The notes under the pieces are model-generated. The model saw nothing but the letters and a program-made list of their open reading frames with translations. It searched no databases and was not told the origin of the DNA. From Prochlorococcus marinus CUG1435 (GTDB lineage Bacteria > Cyanobacteriota > Cyanobacteriia > PCC-6307 > Cyanobiaceae), in the NCBI GenBank assembly GCA_017644375.1, contig JAEPLP010000001.1:1-64000 (forward strand): a DNA stretch of 64,000 bases. Reading direction: 5' to 3'. Position 1 is the first letter of the stretch. Every line of letters starts with the position of its first letter. Positions 7,642 to 14,729 of this stretch are shown piece by piece. The position numbers were made by a program, and so were the translations under genes.

Positions 7642-8268
7642 ATGAAAATATTCCTCAAAAAATTTCAATTTAAATGGTGGAGCTGGGAAATTGATGCAAT
7701 AAAGATTTTAAATTATTTTATTATTATTTTGGCTTTCTTGCCCATTCTTCCTTATGAGAAGAAAGATGGGAAATTAATTTCTGTAATTGGTTTTGAAGCT
7801 AGAGAGAATAATTTCTATATTCTTGGTGATTTTTCATTAATAGATACAAATTCTGAGGAAAGGTTAAAATATGAGGTTCAAAAAACAAATAAAGTTCAAG
7901 AAAATAATTTAAGTATTTTGGCCGAGATTGGAGAATATCTAGAAAAAAATGGAATTGTAAATAATGAAAAATATAAGAACTATCTGGATTCAAAAAATTA
8001 CAGCGAAGAATTAAAAACCTGTCTTATTTTAAGAAATATGCTTATGAGTAATACGGTTGTTGATTCTAAGGTAAGAAGAGTACTCCATGATTATGTGCCA
8101 TCTCCAGTACCTGCTATCTGGGTATTAAGAATATTTATTCATTATATTTTGGATTATTTAAGTACTCCTTACTTCACCTCAGAGATGCTTGAGAGAGGTG
8201 CCAAAAAATGTAGTGAATTTGAACATCTTTGGCCATCAGAAAAATATCTTGATTTGACTTTTGAATAA
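7642..8268 (+). CDS. Hypothetical membrane-anchored protein, 208 aa (E5)
   Basis: I place the start at the ATG at 7642 rather than the TTG two codons earlier. An N-terminal hydrophobic segment (LNYFIIILAFLPILPY) is followed by a soluble region with a short conserved-looking WVLRIFIHYILDYL helix near residue 160 and KKCSEFEHLWPSEKY at the C-terminus. It begins 23 bases after the arm pair, so transcription must start inside or upstream of the arm. No family was recognised. Confidence 0.65.
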   Translation: MKIFLKKFQFKWWSWEIDAIKILNYFIIILAFLPILPYEKKDGKLISVIGFEARENNFYILGDFSLIDTNSEERLKYEVQKTNKVQENNLSILAEIGEYLEKNGIVNNEKYKNYLDSKNYSEELKTCLILRNMLMSNTVVDSKVRRVLHDYVPSPVPAIWVLRIFIHYILDYLSTPYFTSEMLERGAKKCSEFEHLWPSEKYLDLTFE

Positions 8269-8303
8269 ATAAAGATATTGAAATTAATTAAAATTTTTTA
8301 TTC

Positions 8304-8576
8304 ATGAATAAGTTTTCTAGAAAAATTAAAGAGTTTTTAGCTTTTCTAATTGGTGGTTTCTCTACTTACTACGTTTTAACTTCATTAGGAGATTTAACCT
8401 ATAAATTTTTCCCGGTAATCCCAGCGATAATATTATCATTTTCATATATCTTTTATCTTTTTCCTTATTCTCTTTTTCAAAAGAAAGCTTTTGATACGAA
8501 AGGGTATTTATTAAAAAAATTATTTCCTGCTTATATAATCCTTTTCATATTTATGATTATTGAAAAAGTTAGATAA
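8304..8576 (+). CDS. Small membrane protein, 90 aa (E5)
   Basis: It has three closely spaced hydrophobic segments (about residues 11-30, 36-55 and 70-88) and a basic N-terminus (MNKFSRKIKE). It lies 35 bases downstream of the 208-aa gene on the same strand, so the two probably form one transcription unit. Function unknown. Confidence 0.65.
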   Translation: MNKFSRKIKEFLAFLIGGFSTYYVLTSLGDLTYKFFPVIPAIILSFSYIFYLFPYSLFQKKAFDTKGYLLKKLFPAYIILFIFMIIEKVR

Positions 8577-8585
8577 ATTTTTAAT

Positions 8586-8607
8586 GTGCCCAAAATGTGC
8601 CCATAAA
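8586..8607 (+). repeat. Cassette E5 right arm: tandem GTGCCCAAA pair
   Basis: GTGCCCAAAAT followed by GTGCCCATAAA, 87 bp before the GTGC of remnant 5. Confidence 0.88.
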
Positions 8608-8690
8608 TTATTTTTGAGTCCTATCTAGACACTATTCAAAACACTGAATTAGCTGATGGCAACGTAAGTCTAAGTTGTAGCCTTATTATT

Positions 8691-8740
8691 GCGGGTGCTT
8701 TGGGAGCACTAGGTCGCAGGTTCGAATCCTGTCGCCCCGA
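8691..8740 (+). repeat. tRNA-Pro 3'-half remnant 5
   Basis: An exact 50-bp copy (GCGGGTGC to discriminator A) with the class B flank downstream. The E5/E6 junction. Confidence 0.95.
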
Positions 8741-8775
8741 TCAGTTATAGCAGTAAGTCTCAGCTAATACCTAAT

Positions 8776-8814
8776 TCACGCAAATAATCACTTCACGCAA
8801 AACTCACGCAAAGT
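8776..8814 (+). repeat. Cassette E6 left arm: one plus two CACGCAAA units
   Basis: A single TCACGCAAATA lies 35 bp after the remnant, and a tandem pair TCACGCAAAAC / TCACGCAAAGT begins exactly 52 bp after it. Confidence 0.88.
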
Positions 8815-8919
8815 AGATTTTTATATCCTGAGGACATAAAAGAAAAGGCCGTATGAACGACCCACAGGCAACCTCTCAGGAAGAACCCATTTAGCTCTTC
8901 ATTATTACTAATTATTCAT

Positions 8920-9573
8920 TTAATATTCGTCATTTGGATTATCTACAAAAAAGGAGCATTTAGAATTAGATGTTTGATCATCACAATAAAAATTCCCCCT
9001 TAACTCACGAATCTTTTTAGGTGGGTAATTTCTTTTTCTATTAGGGTTACACAAAATGCAGATTTCAAAAGGGTAATATTGAAGGTCTTTTGTTTCTGCA
9101 ACATATCCAAATAACTTATATCTGCGATTTTTATTATTTTTAGGTATTGCTTCTACTGCAAAACAGCTATTACTTACATAAGTGTATGTCTCTTTTTTAT
9201 TGCCAAATCTTTCCCATCGAGTTTTTATTTTGGCAGATGGAATTGGTTTGATTTCGTAGCCATCATATTTTACAGAAAAAAATGGAATATCTTTGAAATG
9301 CGTAGATTTATTGTATCTCCATCTGTTATTACAAACCTCAAACCCTCTCTTTAATCCTTTCTGTACAGAAACCTTCTCAGAATATATCCTTCGATAATCA
9401 GCCCAATACAGAGTTATTCCAGTTATGAGAATGAAAAAAATATACCAATAAATTGAAATTCCTTTTTTAAAAAAGTTTTTTGAATCTACATTTTTAATCT
9501 CATCTTTCTTTTTCGAATTTCGATCTCTATAAACAGGCTTTCTATAATACTTACCATCCTTATCGTATGGCAT
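8920..9573 (-). CDS. Single-membrane-segment protein with Cys-containing outer domain, 217 aa (E6)
   Basis: A basic N-terminal tail of about 40 residues (MPYDKDGKYYRKPVYRDRN at the start) precedes one hydrophobic helix near residues 42-58. A domain of about 155 residues follows with six or more Cys, including FEICILCNP near residue 173, FYCDD and SKCSFF, which suggests an oxidised periplasmic fold. No family was recognised. It is the only gene of cassette E6. Confidence 0.65.
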   Translation of the reverse strand: MPYDKDGKYYRKPVYRDRNSKKKDEIKNVDSKNFFKKGISIYWYIFFILITGITLYWADYRRIYSEKVSVQKGLKRGFEVCNNRWRYNKSTHFKDIPFFSVKYDGYEIKPIPSAKIKTRWERFGNKKETYTYVSNSCFAVEAIPKNNKNRRYKLFGYVAETKDLQYYPFEICILCNPNRKRNYPPKKIRELRGNFYCDDQTSNSKCSFFVDNPNDEY

Positions 9574-9623
9574 AAAAAAGGATCTAATTGCTCTTTATTG
9601 TAGATCCAATGTCAAATGAAGAC

Positions 9624-9645
9624 TCACGCAAAACTCACGCAAAAA
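9624..9645 (+). repeat. Cassette E6 right arm: tandem CACGCAAA pair
   Basis: TCACGCAAAAC followed by TCACGCAAAAA, 86 bp before the GTGC of remnant 6. A TAGATCCAATGTCAA box lies at 9601-9615. Confidence 0.88.
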
Positions 9646-9727
9646 TAATAAAATTCTACTTAATCAATAAAATATAAGCATTCGAAACAACTGCTAATAC
9701 TTAAGTCTCAGTTATAGCCATGTTTCT

Positions 9728-9777
9728 GCGGGTGCTTTGGGAGCACTAAGTCGCAGGTTCGAATCCTGTCGCCCCGA
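9728..9777 (+). repeat. tRNA-Pro 3'-half remnant 6
   Basis: A 50-bp copy with one change in the 3' part (AAGTCG instead of AGGTCG). The E6/E7 junction, class B flank downstream. Confidence 0.95.
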
Positions 9778-9814
9778 TTCAGTTATTGCAGTAAGTCTCA
9801 GCTTATAATAATTT

Positions 9815-9825
9815 TCCCTCAAATG
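9815..9825 (+). repeat. Cassette E7 left arm: single TCCCTCAAATG unit
   Basis: One 11-bp unit 37 bp after the remnant. It is identical to the pair that ends the cassette at 12300. The expected tandem pair near +52 is not present. Confidence 0.65.
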
Positions 9826-9842
9826 GATAATATGCAGTTAAT

Positions 9843-10733
9843 TTAAGATGCCCATTTGCAAGGTTTTGAGTATTTTTTATAAATTTCAGCATGACCTTCT
9901 TTGACTAATAATTCTTGAAGGTTTTCTCCATTAAAACTTAATTCACCCACAGTTCTTCCATACTTATCTTCAGTTACCCTTCGAATTGAAACTTTCTTAC
10001 CCTTAATCTTTTCATTTAAAAAATTTTTAGCAGCTATTGCTTGATTTGGCTTTGCTCTTTTTCCTCTTATTTCAGGCGTATCAATACAAGCTAATCTTAT
10101 TTTCTCTCCTTCAGTGGAAGTACAGGTATCTCCGTCATAACAACCTTTAATTGTAATTTCACCAATCTCAGGTTTATTTGATTTTCTCCCTAGAGCCTCA
10201 CAAGCTTCCCCATCGTTATCCCTATCAAGATATGAATGTCCTGCTTGAAGAAATTTTTGAGCTTTTGACCAATCGCCAATATCCGCACATCTCTGCTTCT
10301 CTCTCTCTAATAAGGGAATTTTTTTACAGTCTGGGAATGCAGTAGCTTCAGACTCTTCATAGATACAAGATATTTCGCCACTATCGAAGTCATAGAGGAA
10401 TGAGGGTTGATTTTTTAAATCTTTAGGGATTATTGAAACAATCGAAAATTTCTCATTACCAGAACATTTATTACTGCCTTCATTATCTAATTCATAACCT
10501 ATTAAGTTTGAAGGAGTGAATATTAAATCTCCCCTAAGATAACTTTGACTCTCGCATTCGATTTTTATATTCGAAATAGCATTTGCAGCTATTACTTTTT
10601 CTGCTTTTCGAACGACTTCGAGAAATCTCGGGAAAGCGACAATTCCAAGGATAGATAAAACCCCAAAAACCATTATTAACTCAATTAAACTAAAGCCTTT
10701 ATTTGATCTTTTTAATTTTTTAAATGAATACAA
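9843..10733 (-). CDS. Pilin-nuclease fusion: type IV prepilin + Excalibur motif + thermonuclease domain, 296 aa
   Basis: Residues 1-13 are a basic prepilin leader ending NKG; cleavage before F14 (GFSLIE, with Glu at mature position 5) is followed by a typical pilin helix to about residue 35 and a small pilin domain with Cys at 60, 90, 123 and 136. Residues about 149-180 match the Excalibur Ca-binding pattern (LDRDNDGEACEAL). Residues about 188-296 are a staphylococcal-nuclease fold: DGDT (200-203), R213, DTPE (218-221) and DKYGR (256-260) supply the known metal-binding and catalytic Asp, Arg and Glu residues, so it should cut DNA or RNA with calcium. Export and display on the pilus encoded 12 kb away is inference. 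Possible roles are processing DNA during uptake, phosphate scavenging or damage to neighbouring cells. The full-length frame and intact active site argue for a working protein. Confidence 0.9.
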   Translation of the reverse strand: MYSFKKLKRSNKGFSLIELIMVFGVLSILGIVAFPRFLEVVRKAEKVIAANAISNIKIECESQSYLRGDLIFTPSNLIGYELDNEGSNKCSGNEKFSIVSIIPKDLKNQPSFLYDFDSGEISCIYEESEATAFPDCKKIPLLEREKQRCADIGDWSKAQKFLQAGHSYLDRDNDGEACEALGRKSNKPEIGEITIKGCYDGDTCTSTEGEKIRLACIDTPEIRGKRAKPNQAIAAKNFLNEKIKGKKVSIRRVTEDKYGRTVGELSFNGENLQELLVKEGHAEIYKKYSKPCKWAS

Positions 10734-10799
10734 TTTAAAAATGTTTTTAGAAATTTTAACTTAATCCAAAACAATTTTTAAACTTGTTTTATTTTAAAT

Positions 10800-10821
10800 T
10801 CCCTCATATTTCCCTCAAATA
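10800..10821 (+). repeat. Internal tandem CCCTCAAAT pair inside E7
   Basis: TCCCTCATATT followed by TCCCTCAAATA. Its position just upstream of the pilin-nuclease gene and its similarity to the pair at 12300 suggest a former right arm, so E7 may be two cassettes fused after loss of the tRNA remnant expected near 10,908. Confidence 0.7.
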
Positions 10822-10937
10822 AATATTATAAAGTTTATTTATGTTGTCTAAACGCAAGATTTAGGGTTATTTTTTAAATTTCAGTAATTATTTAAGAGGG
10901 GGATTTGAAAGTTTTATTTGCTTTATTAAATAATTAA

Positions 10938-11747
10938 TTAAATTCTTTTTAAAAAATAATGAACGTCATCAGGATCAAGAAATGCAATGTATAAAAGAAT
11001 CATCGTCAAACTAAATGTCCTAACGGGTATCAACAAATATATAAAGATATGAAAAACAATTCCTATTGGCATTAACCAACTGTGCCAACTTTTTATAAAA
11101 AGACCAAATGCTAATAAATATAAAAGTAAAACAGTTAAAAGAGATATTAATAAAATAATAAATCGTAAACCTTCCCAAGGTAAGTAAGATCCGAAATAAG
11201 CACTCTGGAATATTTGTTCAAGTCTTTCATTAAAGTCTAAATAACTTTTATCTATGGCTGCAAAAAAATATACTACTGCGACTTGTAATCTTATTAAATT
11301 AAGAGCCCATACTTGACCGATCTCTTTAGGGATAATATTTTTTTGATCTTTTATTTTAGATATTGCTATATATCTATCTAAAGAAAAAGAATTACCACTA
11401 GGCAAAAAACATAACCATGTCAATGACATAGCAATCAGGGTTGCAGGATAAGTTCTGAAAGTAAAATAATTATCTTTTACTCCGAGATAAAAAACCATAA
11501 CATTCAAAACTAACGCAAGCCCAACATTGGAAAACTTGGTTCTCCATCCAATACAAAGCATTCCAGAAAATATAAAAAACATTAACCCAAGCAAAAACCA
11601 ATCAGGAGATTGAAAAGTACGATAAATTATTAGACGATTAGCAAAGCAAGACCACGCCAAAAATACTAAGCCAATTCTTAAAACAGCCGAAGAACGAGTT
11701 GAAGCATTTATATTTAAATTTCTTTTAACCAATGATAAAAAAGGCAT
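10938..11747 (-). CDS. HTTM-domain membrane protein, 269 aa (E7)
   Basis: It has about seven hydrophobic segments, with the LRIGLVFLAWSCF start and the R-x-Q-VAVVYFFAAIDKSYLDF signature (residues about 153-172) of HTTM proteins, the bacterial relatives of the membrane part of vitamin-K-dependent gamma-carboxylase. Full-length HTTM proteins with only the membrane domain are about this size. The biochemical role in bacteria is not established. It starts 9 bases after the stop of the 127-aa gene upstream, so the two form a unit, as HTTM genes often do with a small partner gene. Confidence 0.8.
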   Translation of the reverse strand: MPFLSLVKRNLNINASTRSSAVLRIGLVFLAWSCFANRLIIYRTFQSPDWFLLGLMFFIFSGMLCIGWRTKFSNVGLALVLNVMVFYLGVKDNYFTFRTYPATLIAMSLTWLCFLPSGNSFSLDRYIAISKIKDQKNIIPKEIGQVWALNLIRLQVAVVYFFAAIDKSYLDFNERLEQIFQSAYFGSYLPWEGLRFIILLISLLTVLLLYLLAFGLFIKSWHSWLMPIGIVFHIFIYLLIPVRTFSLTMILLYIAFLDPDDVHYFLKRI

Positions 11748-11755
11748 TCCTATAG

Positions 11756-12139
11756 TTAAATATTCTCTTTAAAATAAATCTTTTTTTTTGTACAAAAAGG
11801 TTTATCATTGTCTATTATTATTTTCCAGCCTTTTCTTCTCTGCCCACATTTGGATTTAACATATAATATTTGACCTTCTGGTATTAATTTGCACATCTGT
11901 TTGGCTTTTAGCTTTACCTGTTTGGGGTTTCTAAGATTTCTAATTTTTCTTGGTGCATCCAGCCAATTATCTGATTTTATAAATTCATATGGATCTAAAC
12001 TTACAAAATCTATATTATTTTCTGTTATGTAATATTTAACGTCACAAATATTTCTGCCCCATCCTGTATACATTCGCCAAGGTCTTAGATATTGATTAGA
12101 ACTTCCCAGAAATTGGCGTGAAACAGGGCCAATTAACAT
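11756..12139 (-). CDS. HTTM partner protein, 127 aa (E7)
   Basis: The visible ATG start gives MLIGPVSRQFLGSSNQYLRP, followed by RMYTGWGRNICDVKY and a basic C-terminal half with four Cys. In the same frame upstream of the ATG there is a hydrophobic stretch (IIRLFIFITAFSG) but no ATG, GTG or TTG, so the true N-terminus may be a membrane helix with a lost or unusual start. Soluble proteins of this type commonly neighbour HTTM genes. Function unknown. Confidence 0.6.
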   Translation of the reverse strand: MLIGPVSRQFLGSSNQYLRPWRMYTGWGRNICDVKYYITENNIDFVSLDPYEFIKSDNWLDAPRKIRNLRNPKQVKLKAKQMCKLIPEGQILYVKSKCGQRRKGWKIIIDNDKPFCTKKKIYFKENI

Positions 12140-12299
12140 TCCTGAAAAAGCAGTTATAAAAATAAATAACCTAATTATGAAAATAGAATTAATTTTTTTT
12201 ATTTTAAAATCTCAACTAATTTAAATTATATGAATTCTTGATGCCTTAGATAATTAAAAATTAATAATTAATATTTTTTATCATCTTATTTTAAGAATT

Positions 12300-12321
12300 T
12301 CCCTCAAATGTCCCTCAAATG
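12300..12321 (+). repeat. Cassette E7 right arm: tandem TCCCTCAAATG pair
   Basis: Two perfect head-to-tail 11-bp units, 88 bp before the GTTC/GTGC of remnant 7. Confidence 0.88.
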
Positions 12322-12405
12322 ACTCAATACTAGTCCGAATTAGTCCACACTTTTTTCTCTAAATGTCCTGATATAGCTATAAGTCTCAATTATAGCCTTG
12401 TTTTA

Positions 12406-12455
12406 GCGGGTTCTTTGGGAGCACTAGGTAACAGGTTCGAATCCTGTCGCCCCAA
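12406..12455 (+). repeat. tRNA-Pro 3'-half remnant 7
   Basis: A 50-bp copy with several changes (GGGTTC for GGGTGC, GTAACAGG for GTCGCAGG, final CCCCAA). The upstream flank is class B and the downstream flank is class A, which places the crossover within the tRNA segment. Bases 12140-12542 hold only arms and this core. Confidence 0.93.
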
Positions 12456-12511
12456 CTCAAATAATCCAAGTCGTAGAAGGGTTTCCATACTTTCTTTTTT
12501 ATAATTTAAAT

Positions 12512-12538
12512 TATGTCCTCAATGATTGCGGACAAAAG
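12512..12538 (+). repeat. Cassette E8 left arm: degenerate inverted copy plus GCGGACAAA unit
   Basis: TATGTCCTC (12512-12520) approximates the inverse of GCGGACAAA. GCGGACAAAAG starts 72 bp after the remnant. The pair at 14969 carries the same unit. Confidence 0.65.
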
Positions 12539-12542
12539 ATAA

Positions 12543-12956
12543 TTAATTGAAAGGTGAAGTGTTATTAGTAGGAGCTATTAGTAGGATTTCAAAAACTATC
12601 CCCGTCAATGCAATTGGCAAGACCCAAATACCAATAAATCTATGATCAAAGAACCTTAAATGATCTTCACCCCTGAAAACACTTCGTAAAGAAGTAAATA
12701 GGGTTTCAGGTTGCTTATAAGATGGCCCATTTTCAGAAGGAGAATATGGCTTAACAAAAGCGGAAGAAGCAGAAAACTTTGCAATTTTTCTTAAAAAATA
12801 AATAGGTAAAACCCATATAGCAACGAATCTTCCTCCAAGCCACTGTCTCGCATTAGGCAGAGCATACTCTTTGATAGATTTATTCTCTGGCATTCCAGAT
12901 TCCAAATTCTTATAAATTTTTTCTAATGTAGATGAATTACTTGATTTATTGATCAT
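12543..12956 (-). CDS. Membrane protein with duplicated R-F-x-x-IWVLPI motif, 137 aa (E8)
   Basis: Two copies of a membrane-entry motif, RFVAIWVLPIYFLRKI near residue 43 and RFIGIWVLPIALTGIV near 106, are separated by a polar linker. The internal duplication suggests two similar membrane hairpins or helices. Neighbouring genes encode photosystem-like small membrane proteins, so thylakoid membrane location is a reasonable guess. No known family was recognised. It is the downstream-most of the minus-strand genes of cassette E8. Confidence 0.6.
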   Translation of the reverse strand: MINKSSNSSTLEKIYKNLESGMPENKSIKEYALPNARQWLGGRFVAIWVLPIYFLRKIAKFSASSAFVKPYSPSENGPSYKQPETLFTSLRSVFRGEDHLRFFDHRFIGIWVLPIALTGIVFEILLIAPTNNTSPFN

Positions 12957-12997
12957 TTGATTTTCAAAAAAATTTACTTTAAAAGGTGTAATAAATA

Positions 12998-13046
12998 AAA
13001 ATATTCCTAACTACTAAAATAACTAAAACGTAGTTAGGAATATTTT
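12998..13046 (-). terminator. 17-bp hairpin, probable minus-strand terminator or RNA element
   Basis: 12998-13014 pairs with 13030-13046 (core TATTCCTAACTAC / GTAGTTAGGAATA). On the minus strand it is followed by a U-rich TTTATTTATT, so it could end a transcript coming from 13.2-13.5 kb. Confidence 0.6.
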
Positions 13047-13234
13047 CTTTGGCTAGGTTCATAAATACGGAATTTATACCGTTGCAGATTCGCCAAATAT
13101 CTACATATTATTTATAAATAAAAAACTCTTTTTTAAAAAGTAAATAATATACATAAGAAGGAATAATATTTAATAATTTAGAGTTTTAATTAAGGATTTA
13201 ATTTAGTATTCATGAATATTAAAAAATATTTAAA

Positions 13235-13269
13235 CCTCATTTTCTAAGATTGCGAAAAAGAAAATGAGG
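13235..13269 (-). other. 11-bp hairpin, second structured block
   Basis: CCTCATTTTCT pairs perfectly with AGAAAATGAGG across a 13-base loop. A second small hairpin GGTTC/GAACC follows at about 13277-13295. It may be an ncRNA or a terminator for the 61-aa gene transcript. Confidence 0.5.
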
Positions 13270-13555
13270 TCAAAGGGTGGTTCTCATTACGAACCGCTTT
13301 ATCAAAGCTAGCGGTTAGTAGATTGCCCTAATATCTACTTATATATTTATATAATGAGTTTTAAAATACAGGAAGATTAATTTTATACAACTATATGTTT
13401 AATATTTTATGTGATTATTGCTTAGGGAAAGCTAATTAATGAACTGACTATAGTTATTGAAAGATAAAAAAATGCATAAAGAGAAAGTGCAAAAAATAGA
13501 TACTGTTCTATTGGAATCATGAGAAGGTATTAATTTAAGGGTAAGAAAAATTTGA

Positions 13556-13741
13556 TTAATTTTTTGTTAAAAAGATATTTTCTAAAATATAACTTTGTTC
13601 TATTGATTCATTTTTAAGAGAAATATTTTTTGGCAAATTTTTATTCGTAGAATTAAAAGCACCCCATTTTTTTAGCCAAAATAAGGTATAAAAAAATGCG
13701 ATTAAAAATGGTGCTCCGACAATTAAAAATCTAATATCCAT
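13556..13741 (-). CDS. Small membrane protein with PsbY-like N-terminus, 61 aa (E8)
   Basis: MDIRFLIVGAPFLIAFFYTL followed by a KKWGAF boundary and a polar tail of about 30 residues. The first 25 residues resemble the start of the next gene upstream (98 aa) and, more loosely, cyanobacterial PsbY (MD-x-R-x-x-x-V-x-x-P). It begins 12 bases after the 98-aa gene, so the two are co-transcribed. It may be a photosystem II-associated helix; the resemblance is short and uncertain. Confidence 0.6.
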   Translation of the reverse strand: MDIRFLIVGAPFLIAFFYTLFWLKKWGAFNSTNKNLPKNISLKNESIEQSYILENIFLTKN

Positions 13742-13753
13742 CAGAATTTCCCA

Positions 13754-14050
13754 TTAATAAGATTTAAACTGCATTGCCAATATTGCTCCAAGGAAGAAAA
13801 CGGTTGGAATCCCTAGAGCATTAACTGCTGCGGTTCTTACAGTAAATACTGGATAACCTTCTTTTGGTCTGCCAGTATCAGGAATTAATGCTGAATCTTC
13901 CCATACTTGATAATTTTTAAAAGGAGCTACTCCCTTCTTGGGTAAACCTATTGGCGTTAATCTAAATACATCCCACCTACCTAACCAAAAGACTGTAAAA
14001 ATCCATGAGAATATTATTGGTGCAATAACAAGTAAAATCCTGAAATCCAT
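13754..14050 (-). CDS. PsbY-like/PsbF-like fusion lacking the haem-ligating His, 98 aa (E8)
   Basis: Residues 1-25 ([20 protein letters not shown]) form a first membrane helix similar to the 61-aa neighbour. A polar linker of about 40 residues follows. Residues 66-95 closely follow the cytochrome b559 beta subunit PsbF: YPVFTVR, then [20 protein letters not shown], ending QF. In PsbF the segment reads R-W-L-A-V-H and the His binds haem; here Asn77 stands at that place, so haem binding is not expected. It may be a PSII assembly or substitution factor, or a decoy subunit, inserted in thylakoid membrane with two helices. The PsbF match is strong by eye; the function is inference. Confidence 0.75.
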   Translation of the reverse strand: MDFRILLVIAPIIFSWIFTVFWLGRWDVFRLTPIGLPKKGVAPFKNYQVWEDSALIPDTGRPKEGYPVFTVRTAAVNALGIPTVFFLGAILAMQFKSY

Positions 14051-14272
14051 TTTTATTAAAGTTATAATAAATTCGATTATTATTTTGTCTTTTTTAGTTA
14101 AATAAATTAGTTAATCATTAACTTATATTTAGAAAAAAACCGCTAATAACATTGTTTCTAATCATTAGTAACATCATGAAATGATTAATTGATTTATTTA
14201 AAGTATATTTTTTTGGATTACGATATTTAGATATTTTTTTTGATGTAGATTTTAGTTAATTAAAAAACAAAT

Positions 14273-14641
14273 ATGGAAACCTTTAGATTCTTACTTTTTG
14301 GTTTTGCAGGAGTTAGTGTAGTTTTTTGGGTGGCGATAATAGCTTTATGGCATACATACATGTTTCCAAGATTCTTCAATGAAGATAAAGTTTTAAATTC
14401 TGTTATCAATCAAGAAATAAAAGTCCCAACAGATCCAATTTTAGGCAGTTTGGTTAACAGCAATAATTTCAAAAATAGAGATAAATATTCAATGAAAAAT
14501 TTAGTTATTGCTGACTTTTCATCTGCAAGTAATAATTTCAAACTAAATAAACTCTACACGACAGTAATGATTGGAGTTGCATTTGCAAGTTTTATTTTTC
14601 TCACTTATGGATTAAGCAGTTCAATAACAGCTTTAAATTAA
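14273..14641 (+). CDS. Two-helix membrane protein, 122 aa (E8)
   Basis: An N-terminal helix (METFRFLLFGFAGVSVVFWV) and a C-terminal helix (TTVMIGVAFASFIFLTYGL) flank a polar loop of about 60 residues. The 222-bp gap to the divergent 98-aa gene probably contains promoters for both directions. The stop codon abuts the ATG of the 27-aa gene. It resembles small photosystem subunits in form only. Confidence 0.6.
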   Translation: METFRFLLFGFAGVSVVFWVAIIALWHTYMFPRFFNEDKVLNSVINQEIKVPTDPILGSLVNSNNFKNRDKYSMKNLVIADFSSASNNFKLNKLYTTVMIGVAFASFIFLTYGLSSSITALN

Positions 14642-14725
14642 ATGGAATCTATTTATGTAATTGTTTTTATTACTTGCTTTATTTATTTAATTTTTGACTC
14701 ATTCAAAAATATAAATATTAAATAG
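14642..14725 (+). CDS. 27-aa single-helix membrane peptide (E8)
   Basis: MESIYVIVFITCFIYLIFDS and a short basic tail. The ATG follows the preceding stop with no gap, so it should be translationally coupled. Size and MES start recall PsbT-type photosystem II subunits, but the C-terminal signature of PsbT is absent. Real translation is plausible rather than shown. Confidence 0.45.
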   Translation: MESIYVIVFITCFIYLIFDSFKNINIK

Positions 14726-14729
14726 ATTA

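Larger units (their letters stand above)
12957..13555. other. 599-bp intergenic region with two related structured blocks (E8)
   Basis: There is no gene. It contains a long hairpin at 12998-13046 and another at 13235-13269, each followed by a similar tail containing GGTTC...TACGAA-like pairing and ending AATATCTAC (13098-13106 region and 13330-13340 region). The two blocks look like diverged copies of one transcribed structured element. Confidence 0.55.

Noticed and set aside
8853-8894. 14-codon frame MNDPQATSQEEPI in the E6 left region
   Set aside because: Too short and without a clear ribosome-binding site or homologue in the window; possibly a leader, but not supportable.
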